From Verrucomicrobiota bacterium (lineage in GTDB: Bacteria; Verrucomicrobiota; Verrucomicrobiia; Opitutales; Coraliomargaritaceae): a stretch of DNA of 12,931 nucleotides. Below, one piece after another: positions 6,426 to 12,931 of the stretch. The stretch covers positions 1 to 12,931 of the forward strand of contig JAQCDT010000020.1 in NCBI GenBank assembly GCA_027620575.1, written 5' to 3'. The number at the start of each line of letters is the position of its first letter. Position 1 is the first letter of the stretch. Position numbers and translations under genes: made by a program. The notes below the pieces were generated by a model. The model worked only from the letters and a program-made list of their open reading frames with translations. It was not told where the DNA came from and ran no database searches.

Positions 6426-8750
6426 TTAATAGCGTGTGCCAAATGAAAAATGAAATTGAGATGATTTTGATAGATAGTCTGGTCCATTCAAAGGAATTGC
6501 GTAATCCAATTTCAATGGAGAGCCCATCATCAATAATCGTGCTCCAAACCCATAATTATCGACATAAGTATCAAAACTAAAATCATTTTCTTTGTCATTA
6601 ACAAAACCTCCGTCATAAAATACGACAAGACCTAAACCATCTGAAACCTGAAACATATATTCTGTAGAGAATAATCCATAGGTATGCCCTCCCGCAGTTT
6701 CTGTGTTGAGTCCCTCAGTAGTTCTAGGTCCAATATCTCGATAATCATAGCCACGCAATGTCTCTGGCCCACCTAGATAAAATCGATCATAAAAGGGTGC
6801 TTTATCGTCATCATTTAAAGGAACAATTGTTCCTAAACGACCGATAATTGAAACACTCTGTTTCCATAAATCAATTGTGGGGATAAATTGGGCAGTGCGC
6901 AGATCAATTTTAAAATAGTCCACATCCCCTCCCAAACCGGCAAACTCGGAGTCGATAGACGTTCTATTGCCAGTACGAGTGAAGAGAAAACTATCACGGT
7001 TATCACGCAGCAAAGTAATTCCTAATTTAGAGACCGCTTGCTCTCCTTCTGATTCTTCAAAAATATCAGAATAAACATCAAAAATATCCACTAACTCGTA
7101 TTTGTAAGACAGTTTTGCTTCCACTAATTCAAACAATCTACGACGAACATAAAGCTCCACCCCAGTTCTCTTTTCGTTGTAGTCTGAACTGTTGTATTTG
7201 GATTCGGATGAATAAAGATTTGTTCCAAAGGTAAGGCGTTGTTCAAAAAGCCATGGTTCTTCAAATCCAATTAATGCCTGGCTACTTTTACTTCCTACAG
7301 ATATTCGTGCTCGAAACTTTTGCCCTGCTCCTTGGAACCCTGATTCCCAGTCATTTATGTCGAAATTACTCTGCTTCATTTCAAGGAAAAATTGGGTACT
7401 TCTCACAGATCCGAAACCGGCACCGAAACTGAATGAGCCAGTTCTGGACTCTGAAACGAGAACATTTAAGTTTTTACGCCCAGGGATATTGGTTGATTCA
7501 GGACGTAGGCGAACCTCGTCAAAAAAAGCAGTATTTTTTAATCGTTTTTCACTCGATTGCATTCGTTTGTAGTCAAACACATCGCCTGGTTTAAGCGCCA
7601 ATTCACGAATAATAACCTTTTGCTGCGTCTTTGTATTTCCTTCAATAGAAATACTTTCTAGGTAATATTTCTCACTTTCTTTAACTTTAAATACAACATC
7701 AATTTGACGATTTTCTAAATTCGATTTTTTCTCTGCATAAACCCTTGTTTCTAAATAGCCACGTGCTGAGTAAAATTCTTCGATTTCTTTCACCCATACA
7801 TCCACTAGACTAGGTGAATAAATTACTTCTTCTTTTTTCTTTAACTTCAATAGCCCAAGAAGCTCTTGATTTGTATAAATAGAGGCTCCTTCAATACCCA
7901 GCTCTCCTAAGAAATACCGCTCTCCTTCATCAATTAAAATAGTAATCTTACCCCCTTGAGGCTTAGTGAAATCATAGCGTATTAATTCAGGATTGATTAT
8001 TACATCTAAGAAGCCTGCATTCTGATAAAATAAACGCAATTGATCTAAGTCGCCTTTAAAAAGCTCTTCATCGAAATTTCCAGAACCCGACAACCAAGAG
8101 AATAGGTCTTTTTTCTTGGTCTTCATGACTCGATTTAAAACCTTTGGATTAAAAGCGTTCACTCCTTCAAAGTTGATTGATTTTAAAGCGATCTTATCGG
8201 ACTCTTCTATATTAATTAAAACCGTAGCTTCTCCTTTAACTGAATCTCGATTAATAGTATAACTCACATTTGTGTCGCTATATCCCTTTTCAGAATATAA
8301 ATCAGACATCTTTTCAGCGGCGGAATCTATTTGATATTCATCCAATATAGAAAGCTCTTGAATTTCTCCTTCCTCTAACAATCGCTCAGCCGAAAAATTT
8401 TTATTACCCAAAAACTCTATTTGCTTTAGTTTATATTTGGCCGTTAAGTATATCGTTAATTCCGTAATGCCATTCACTTCAGTAATTCTAAAATCTACAA
8501 ATTCAAAGTAATTTGTATCATATAAAGAGCGAAGTGATTGGTCGGACAATAGGCGGTTATACAAGCCTCCTTCGCTCAAACGAATGTGGGATAAGATAAA
8601 GGCACGGTCGACTGTTTTAAAATTTTCGTAGACAATATTAATTGACCCTAACTCTACTGTCTCATCTATATTTTCTTGCGCAAAAAGAGGCAAGTTAAGC
8701 AAAAATAAAACGTGTAGGATATAAAATGATGCAGATCTGATTGTTTTCAT
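6426..8750 (-). CDS. bamA: Outer membrane protein assembly factor BamA (Omp85)
   Basis: BamA is the outer-membrane core of the machine that inserts beta-barrel proteins. The 774-residue product has a signal peptide (1-24, cleavage LFA-QE). Five POTRA repeats follow at about 34-104, 105-185, 186-276, 278-360 and 361-435. Each later repeat opens with a strand such as IEFLGNKNF or ISIEGNTKT and carries the FYxxxGY-type helix end. The barrel fills about 436-774. The barrel signature loop motif appears as LRGYDY (665-670, the VRG[F/Y] position), and the protein ends in an amphipathic aromatic strand, FHFSFGTRY, suited to be the assembly signal. Length and domain count match proteobacterial BamA. 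The ATG is only 9 nt downstream of the dnaB stop, so it is probably translated from the same mRNA. It is followed by skp and lpxD. Confidence 0.95.
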   Translation of the reverse strand: MKTIRSASFYILHVLFLLNLPLFAQENIDETVELGSINIVYENFKTVDRAFILSHIRLSEGGLYNRLLSDQSLRSLYDTNYFEFVDFRITEVNGITELTIYLTAKYKLKQIEFLGNKNFSAERLLEEGEIQELSILDEYQIDSAAEKMSDLYSEKGYSDTNVSYTINRDSVKGEATVLINIEESDKIALKSINFEGVNAFNPKVLNRVMKTKKKDLFSWLSGSGNFDEELFKGDLDQLRLFYQNAGFLDVIINPELIRYDFTKPQGGKITILIDEGERYFLGELGIEGASIYTNQELLGLLKLKKKEEVIYSPSLVDVWVKEIEEFYSARGYLETRVYAEKKSNLENRQIDVVFKVKESEKYYLESISIEGNTKTQQKVIIRELALKPGDVFDYKRMQSSEKRLKNTAFFDEVRLRPESTNIPGRKNLNVLVSESRTGSFSFGAGFGSVRSTQFFLEMKQSNFDINDWESGFQGAGQKFRARISVGSKSSQALIGFEEPWLFEQRLTFGTNLYSSESKYNSSDYNEKRTGVELYVRRRLFELVEAKLSYKYELVDIFDVYSDIFEESEGEQAVSKLGITLLRDNRDSFLFTRTGNRTSIDSEFAGLGGDVDYFKIDLRTAQFIPTIDLWKQSVSIIGRLGTIVPLNDDDKAPFYDRFYLGGPETLRGYDYRDIGPRTTEGLNTETAGGHTYGLFSTEYMFQVSDGLGLVVFYDGGFVNDKENDFSFDTYVDNYGFGARLLMMGSPLKLDYAIPLNGPDYLSKSSQFHFSFGTRY

Positions 8751-8759
8751 TCGGTAAAA

Positions 8760-10181
8760 TTAATGTTGTTGATGAAAGTTCTCATAACGTGTGTAGCGAC
8801 GAACAAACGCTAAGTCAATCTCTCCAACAGGTCCATTTCTCTGCTTTGCTAATATCAATTTGATATGCTCAACATCTCCAAAATTAGAACCATCACCATC
8901 TTCATCTTCTCGCTTTTTAGGTCGATGTAACATCATAACTACGTCAGCATCTTGCTCAATCGATCCTGATTCTCTCAAATCCGAAAGCCTCGGACTGCGA
9001 TTTTCTCTTTCTGAATCACGATTTAACTGACTTAAAACTACTACGGGAATATCTAATTCTTTGGCCATTCCTTTTACCCCTCGTGAGATTTCTGCAATTT
9101 GTTGTTCACGCTGAACTCTTGCATCTGTACCACGGATCAATTGTAGATAATCAATGATAATTAAACCTAATGGGTCTTTAGAATGAATCCGGCGGGCTTT
9201 GGCTCGAATATCTAAAATACTGGAATTCGATGCATCATCAATGAAAAGCGGTGCCTGTTTAAGCTCCATTGCAGCCTGTACAAGATCACTAGTATCTTGT
9301 TTAGAAGCGACTTTATCTCTGATTCGTTTAAAATCGACTCGAGCACGGCCGCACATTAAACGAGTCGCTAACTGTGTCGCAGTCATTTCTAAACTGAATA
9401 CTAAAACACCTACTGGTTTTCGGCTCCCCATCGGCAGTATAGCATTTTCCGCAAAATTCATCGCCAAACTAGTTTTACCCACAGATGGCCGTGCTGCTAA
9501 GACGACCATTTCACCCGCATGAAAACCATATGTCAGTCCATCTAAATCTTTAAATCCTGAATCAACTCCATGATCCTGTTTATTGCTGAGAATTGATTGG
9601 ATATTCAGCTCTGCTTTTTCTACCGCTTGCTTTATCGTCTTGGCTCCCTCAGTGACTCGATCTTGACTAATCTCAAATATCGATTGCTCGATTTTTTCAA
9701 TAAATACTTCAATATCTTCTTGTTGCTCGTAACACGCATCAATGGTTTCACGGGAAGTGCGAATCATTCGACGAAGTAAATACTTTTCATGAACGATTTT
9801 GGCAAAATAGCGAGAATGAACCGCTGTTTGGATACGGTCTTTTATGGCATAAATTGCAGAAATACCACCAACCTCTTCGTCTTTGCCGATCTTTTTTAGA
9901 TACTCAAAAAGGAGAATCTCATCGATCGGGTCGCCACTTTGGTATAATTCCAATAACGCTTCAAAGATTGTTTCGTGCGTTGGCTTAATAAAACACTGAG
10001 GTGTTATTTTACGCTCAATGCAATCGGTTAATACATCTCTTCCTCCATCAATCAAACAGGCTGCCAAAAGACCTTCTTCAGCTTCCAAACTATGAGGCTG
10101 AACTCGATTGATATCCAGTTCAGATTTTGAATTTGAAAACGGTCTTGAATCTCTATTTTTGGATTTCGATTCAATAGGCAT
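8760..10181 (-). CDS. dnaB: Replicative DNA helicase DnaB
   Basis: DnaB is the hexameric ATP-driven helicase that unwinds the replication fork and recruits primase. From the chosen ATG the product is 473 residues, close to the E. coli length. The N-terminal domain begins at VQPHSLEAEEGLLAACLID (27-45) after a short polar leader. The RecA-like domain shows Walker A ARPSVGKTS (230-238), the FSLEM glutamate (E265), Walker B IIIDYLQL (341-348, D344), LSDLRESGSIEQDAD (399-413) and the arginine-finger region KQRNGPVG (446-453). No intein is present. The open frame runs upstream to a TTG at 10283, but that would overlap rplI by 77 bp and add 34 basic residues unlike DnaB. The ATG at 10181, 25 nt after the rplI stop, is much better. 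The preceding CTCCCCAAA is the opposite of a Shine-Dalgarno. Confidence 0.96.
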   Translation of the reverse strand: MPIESKSKNRDSRPFSNSKSELDINRVQPHSLEAEEGLLAACLIDGGRDVLTDCIERKITPQCFIKPTHETIFEALLELYQSGDPIDEILLFEYLKKIGKDEEVGGISAIYAIKDRIQTAVHSRYFAKIVHEKYLLRRMIRTSRETIDACYEQQEDIEVFIEKIEQSIFEISQDRVTEGAKTIKQAVEKAELNIQSILSNKQDHGVDSGFKDLDGLTYGFHAGEMVVLAARPSVGKTSLAMNFAENAILPMGSRKPVGVLVFSLEMTATQLATRLMCGRARVDFKRIRDKVASKQDTSDLVQAAMELKQAPLFIDDASNSSILDIRAKARRIHSKDPLGLIIIDYLQLIRGTDARVQREQQIAEISRGVKGMAKELDIPVVVLSQLNRDSERENRSPRLSDLRESGSIEQDADVVMMLHRPKKREDEDGDGSNFGDVEHIKLILAKQRNGPVGEIDLAFVRRYTRYENFHQQH

Positions 10182-10206
10182 TTTGGGGAGATTCGATGAG
10201 TTATAT

Positions 10207-10722
10207 TTATGAATCGTCCTGAGAATCGTCCTCGTTCGCTGTTTCAGCTTCGCTCTCTGCGATGATAGGATTTTCAGAAACAATTTCTAAATTAAAAGTC
10301 GCTTCGATTTCAGAGCTTAATTTGACCTGAATTTTGTGAGACCCTAGATCCTTAATTGGCTGTGTCACATTCAATTGCTTTTTCTCAAGCTCTATACTCT
10401 CTTCTGCTAGACGAGTTAAAATATCTGCACTTGTAACTGAACCAAACATCTTCCCATTGTCGCCAGTTTTAACGGCTATGGAAATGTTTATTTGCTCAAT
10501 TTTTTCTGCTAAAGATTTAGAAGCTTCTATTTCTTCGGCGATACGCTTTTCTTTTGCGATCTTCAAAGATTCGATTTGCTTACGATTCCCTTGATTGACT
10601 GGAATTGCTAATTTACGAGGAAATAAGAAATTACGAGCGTATCCTGCACGAACTGAAACCGTATCTCCTTCTGATCCTAAGCCTTTAATTGCCTCTAATA
10701 ATAATATATCACTGTTTGCCAT
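10207..10722 (-). CDS. rplI: Large ribosomal subunit protein bL9, with acidic C-terminal extension
   Basis: bL9 binds 23S rRNA at the base of the L1 stalk and reaches across the ribosome surface. The N-terminal domain carries the signature GYARNFLFPRKLA (27-39). The long connecting helix follows (about 41-75), then the C-terminal domain (about 78-152) with GKMFGSVTSADI. At 171 residues it is about 20 longer than the E. coli protein. The excess is an acidic tail, ESEAETANEDDSQDDS, whose end is coded by a 12-nt tandem duplication. The gene lies between ssb and dnaB, a typical position, but rpsR, usually adjacent, is missing. No Shine-Dalgarno is visible; the ATG is 27 nt after the ssb stop. Confidence 0.96.
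   Translation of the reverse strand: MANSDILLLEAIKGLGSEGDTVSVRAGYARNFLFPRKLAIPVNQGNRKQIESLKIAKEKRIAEEIEASKSLAEKIEQINISIAVKTGDNGKMFGSVTSADILTRLAEESIELEKKQLNVTQPIKDLGSHKIQVKLSSEIEATFNLEIVSENPIIAESEAETANEDDSQDDS
10211..10234 (-). repeat. rplI: 12-nt tandem duplication at the 3' end of rplI
   Basis: Two near-identical 12-nt units lie head to tail: the plus strand reads GAATCGTCCT at 10211-10220 and again at 10223-10232, with two-base spacers. In rplI they code for DDSQ-DDS-type acidic residues right before the stop codon. It looks like a recent short duplication lengthening the acidic tail. Confidence 0.7.
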
Positions 10723-10749
10723 AATGTTTACTTTAAATTGTTTTATAGA

Positions 10750-11181
10750 TTAAAATGGAACATCTCCATCAAAAGATTCCTCTTGTGAATCATTGCTGTT
10801 TGCTTGGGAATTTGACTCCGAAGTATTTGAGCTACCTGATGCATTATCATCACGACCACCAAGAAATTGAAACGATTCCAACACGACCCCTAATTTACTG
10901 CGTTTTTGCCCATCATTCGATTCCCACTGATCGAGCTTCAATCGACCTTCTACCATGAGAGGACGTCCTTTTTGCATATATTTTCCTAATATCTCGGCTT
11001 GCTTACCAAATGCATCTACATCGACATAGGTTGTCTCATCTTTAGTTTCACCATCTTTGCTCGTGTAAGAGCGATTCACTGCTAAGCCTATTTTACAAAT
11101 TGCAAGCCCTGTCCCAGTAACTCTTAATTCAGGATCACGAGTAAGATTTCCAACTAAAATAACTTTGTTAAACGATGCCAT
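10750..11181 (-). CDS. ssb: Single-stranded DNA-binding protein
   Basis: SSB coats single-stranded DNA at forks and repair sites and recruits partner proteins through its C-terminal tip. Residues 1 to about 109 form the OB fold: NKVILVGNLTRDPELR at the start, TTYVDVDAFGKQAE in the middle, and KGRPLMVEGRLKLDQWE (71-87, with conserved W86). A flexible, Ser/Asn/Gln-rich acidic linker (about 110-135) leads to the tip DGDVPF, the family's partner-binding hexapeptide. At 143 residues it is a compact SSB. It sits 14 nt after rpsF and 27 nt before rplI, an order known from many bacteria in which ssb travels with rpsF. The TTATG start context lacks a Shine-Dalgarno. Confidence 0.97.
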   Translation of the reverse strand: MASFNKVILVGNLTRDPELRVTGTGLAICKIGLAVNRSYTSKDGETKDETTYVDVDAFGKQAEILGKYMQKGRPLMVEGRLKLDQWESNDGQKRSKLGVVLESFQFLGGRDDNASGSSNTSESNSQANSNDSQEESFDGDVPF

Positions 11182-11195
11182 AACTTGATTAATGA

Positions 11196-11498
11196 TTAAC
11201 TATTAGATTCTACGAATATACGATTCACTCGTTTGTCTAGGTGTAATTTCTCTTTCAATTCCTGAGGAACTGTTGCACTTCCAGAAAAATATACTTCTAG
11301 ATAATGTGCTTGCTTAAAATTGGGATCTACTGATCTCGCAAATTCTTTAATCCCAAGATCTTCACTCTCACTCACAGAGGCACCTAGTGAACTCAAAATC
11401 TCACTAATGTCTGCGGATACCTTAGCGACATCATCTTCCGTTTCCCTTAAATCTAAGATAAATGTAGTTTTGTACTCTCTATTCACTGTTTTGTTCAT
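11196..11498 (-). CDS. rpsF: Small ribosomal subunit protein bS6
   Basis: bS6 is a 30S platform protein that binds with bS18. The 100-residue product has the ferredoxin-like pattern: strand YKTTFILDLRE, a helix (about 20-37), strand SESEDLGIKEFARSV, the family-typical HYLEVYFSGSATVPQELKEKLHLDKRVNRIFVE (about 65-97), and a short tail. Conservation is modest, but order, size and location next to ssb and rplI make the call firm. The ATG at 11498 lies inside the pth coding region, giving a 20-nt overlap. A GTG four codons later (11486) would give the more usual short bS6 N-terminus and still overlap by 8 nt, so the exact start is uncertain. The partner gene rpsR is not in the window. Confidence 0.93.
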   Translation of the reverse strand: MNKTVNREYKTTFILDLRETEDDVAKVSADISEILSSLGASVSESEDLGIKEFARSVDPNFKQAHYLEVYFSGSATVPQELKEKLHLDKRVNRIFVESNS

Positions 11499-12081
11499 GT
11501 TCGACTGTATTTCTTTTGTTAGTTTGATTCATTGCTTTTTCAACACCTTCGTCAAGGATTAGTCTTATATCTTTTATCCAATGGGTAAACATTTGATCTA
11601 AGATTTGCTGTTCTGAATGGTCAAAACGGCCTAAAACAAAATCTGACAAATTTAGAGAAACTTTATATTTAGGATGAATTCCAAGACGAAATCGAGGAAA
11701 ATCGACACCAATTTGTAGAATTATACTAGAAATTCCATTATGCCCTCCATCAGCCCCACCAATTTTTAACTTTGATTGGCCTACATTCAGGTTGTAATCG
11801 TCATAAGCAACAAGGAATGCATTATTAGATAATTTGTAATATTCCTTAAATTTTTCGACTGAATAACCACTGAGATTCATAAATGTCTGAGGTTTAATCA
11901 GGCTAACCTTATGATTATCGATTATACCCTCAGCAATTTCAGCATTAAATTTTTTATCAAATTTCCAATTGAAAGAAAAGTCCTCTGCAATTCGATCCAA
12001 CAAGTCAAAACCAAGATTGTGACGAGTCTTCTTGTATTCGGCTCCTGGATTTCCAAGTCCAACTATGACTTTCACAGCCAT
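11479..12081 (-). CDS. pth: Peptidyl-tRNA hydrolase
   Basis: Pth cleaves peptidyl-tRNA released from stalled ribosomes, recycling tRNA. The 200-residue product carries the complete active site: GLGNPGAEYKKTRHNLGF (8-25, with catalytic H21), KPQTFMNLSG (63-72, N69), the AYDD acid (D94) and DGGHNG (111-116, H114 and N115). The later FPRFRLGIHP and DFVLGRF motifs are also typical. The usual GGGxGGHNG loop is slightly altered (IGGADGGHNG) but keeps the key residues. The gene follows rplY by 33 bp, the widespread rplY-pth pair, and its 3' end overlaps rpsF by 20 nt. The start ATG lies in an A/T-rich context without Shine-Dalgarno. The function looks intact. Confidence 0.96.
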   Translation of the reverse strand: MAVKVIVGLGNPGAEYKKTRHNLGFDLLDRIAEDFSFNWKFDKKFNAEIAEGIIDNHKVSLIKPQTFMNLSGYSVEKFKEYYKLSNNAFLVAYDDYNLNVGQSKLKIGGADGGHNGISSIILQIGVDFPRFRLGIHPKYKVSLNLSDFVLGRFDHSEQQILDQMFTHWIKDIRLILDEGVEKAMNQTNKRNTVEHEQNSE

Positions 12082-12114
12082 ACTTAAAATTGATTCAATG
12101 AATTATAGGCGAGA

Positions 12115-12798
12115 CTAACTTTCTGCACTGTTATCGCTATCGGTTTCTTCAGCACCTTCGCTCGCTTCGCTAGCTGCTTCGCCCTCTGGAGTTTCTTTTG
12201 AATCATCAGCCGATTCCGTATCCGCTGCAACTGCAACGGTTGGCGGTTGACAAGACACAATCACTTGAATGCCTGTATTTAAAAATTCAACATCCTCAAT
12301 AGCTTCTAAATCATCGACATGAATTGCATCGCCCACGTTCAAGTTAGACACATCGACTGAAATATTTTCTGGTAATTTTGAAGGACGGCAACGAATTTCC
12401 AATTCTAATGTTTTGTGATCCAACATACCACCTTCATTTTTAACTCCAAGGCAATCATTAACACCAGTCAGTACAACTGGGACTTTTGAATCAAAACTTT
12501 CACCTCTTGCGACTTCGTGAAAATCAATATGCTCAATAATGCGTGAGATTGGGTTCACTTGAACGCCCTTAACATGAGTCAAAGCTAATTCCCCTGTTTC
12601 ATCCTTAAGCTCAATCAAACCAGCACCACCGCCAATTTCTTTATTCACATTTCTAAACGCAATAGTGGATACCGATATAGCTCTTGCATTACCCTTTCCA
12701 TAAATATTGCCAGGTATCTCACCTGCTTTTCTAAGTTGCTTAAGGCTTCCTTTATTGGATGGGTTTCGGGTTTTTACATTGAGAGAATATTTTTGCAT
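12115..12798 (-). CDS. rplY: Large ribosomal subunit protein bL25 (Ctc/TL5 type) with acidic tail
   Basis: bL25 binds 5S rRNA in the central protuberance. From the ATG at 12798 the product is 227 residues. The N-terminal 5S-binding domain (1 to about 93) contains the family motif LRKAGEIPGNIYGK (22-35) and NPISRIIEHIDFHEV (82-96). The C-terminal TL5/Ctc domain follows (about 97-187, ending in VIVSCQPPTV). A low-complexity Ala/Ser/Glu/Asp tail (about 191-227) ends the protein. The frame stays open upstream to a TTG at 12837, but that adds a hydrophobic 13-mer absent from the family. MQKYSLNVKTR is the standard kind of start. The two-domain form is the one called general stress protein Ctc in Bacillus. 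It heads the visible part of the minus-strand operon and precedes pth by 33 bp. Confidence 0.94.
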   Translation of the reverse strand: MQKYSLNVKTRNPSNKGSLKQLRKAGEIPGNIYGKGNARAISVSTIAFRNVNKEIGGGAGLIELKDETGELALTHVKGVQVNPISRIIEHIDFHEVARGESFDSKVPVVLTGVNDCLGVKNEGGMLDHKTLELEIRCRPSKLPENISVDVSNLNVGDAIHVDDLEAIEDVEFLNTGIQVIVSCQPPTVAVAADTESADDSKETPEGEAASEASEGAEETDSDNSAES

Positions 12799-12931
12799 AA
12801 TAGATAAGGTTAATAATAAAATAGGAGTTCTAAACAAATTAGTGTTTTGAAACTTGAATGCAAACTAAACTTTTTATTTATTCTTCGTGAACTCGAATGA
12901 CTCGCTAAATTTTTCATAATAACAAAATGCA
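12799..12931 (-). other. Non-coding stretch upstream of rplY (5' leader or promoter region, cut by window end)
   Basis: The 133 bases upstream of rplY are strongly AT-rich and contain no recognisable protein family, tRNA or Shine-Dalgarno. The promoter of the long operon may lie here, but no -35/-10 pair stands out: TTGCAT with TAATTT at 16 bp is a poor match. A 4-bp TTCG/CGAA hairpin with a 6-nt loop (12882-12895) is too small to interpret. The operon could equally continue upstream beyond the window. Confidence 0.4.

Noticed and set aside
9199..9522. 107-residue open frame antisense to dnaB
   Set aside because: It is opposite the conserved Walker A to Walker B region of dnaB; low-complexity translation and no independent support.
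8760..10283. dnaB starting at the TTG at 10283
   Set aside because: It overlaps rplI by 77 bp and adds 34 residues unrelated to DnaB; the ATG at 10181 gives a normal-length protein.
12115..12837. rplY starting at the TTG at 12837
   Set aside because: It adds a hydrophobic 13-residue leader unknown in bL25; the ATG at 12798 matches the family start.
12810..12917. 35-codon open frame upstream of rplY on the minus strand
   Set aside because: Serine-rich, no recognisable family, no Shine-Dalgarno, and short enough to arise by chance; a leader peptide cannot be supported.
1..12931. Search by eye for mobile elements, CRISPR arrays, tRNA or rRNA genes, integrase sites and novel defence-like clusters
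   Set aside because: Coding density is nearly complete and every gene belongs to a core family; no long repeats, transposase motifs or tRNA-like folds were seen.

Overview
The window is AT-rich chromosomal housekeeping DNA from a diderm (LPS-bearing) bacterium. BamA, a Skp/OmpH chaperone, LpxD and a periplasmic HtrA/Do protease show an outer membrane with lipid A. Gene order, the A-domain-less FtsY, a Ctc-type bL25 and the near-total lack of Shine-Dalgarno sites fit a marine Verrucomicrobiota (Opitutae-like) genome best. Bacteroidota also lack Shine-Dalgarno sites, so the assignment is tentative (about 0.6) and rests on family knowledge, not on a search.

Layout: two convergent transcription units fill the window. 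The plus-strand unit (1-2266) is the end of nusB, then ftsY, then aroB, with a 6-nt gap and a 4-nt ATGA overlap. The minus-strand unit (12798 down to 2268) holds eleven genes in the order rplY, pth, rpsF, ssb, rplI, dnaB, bamA, skp, lpxD, prs and an HtrA/Do protease. Gaps are 49 bp or less, pth and rpsF overlap by 20 nt, and I see no convincing internal terminator. The two units meet with one base (2267) between their stop codons.

The long unit reads as three modules: translation (bL25, peptidyl-tRNA hydrolase, bS6, bL9), replication (SSB, DnaB) and envelope assembly (BamA, Skp, LpxD, HtrA/Do), with PRPP synthetase inserted near the end. The short unit joins antitermination (NusB), co-translational membrane targeting (FtsY) and the shikimate pathway (AroB).

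I found no mobile element, CRISPR array, tRNA, rRNA or obvious new defence or biosynthetic system. The best unusual signals are a good terminator-like hairpin for the minus unit lying inside aroB on the opposite strand, a weaker counterpart for the plus unit inside the protease gene, absence of Shine-Dalgarno sequences at all 13 visible starts, and substitutions in a normally invariant FtsY GTPase motif. Two start codons were moved from upstream TTG codons to internal ATGs (dnaB to 10181, rplY to 12798).
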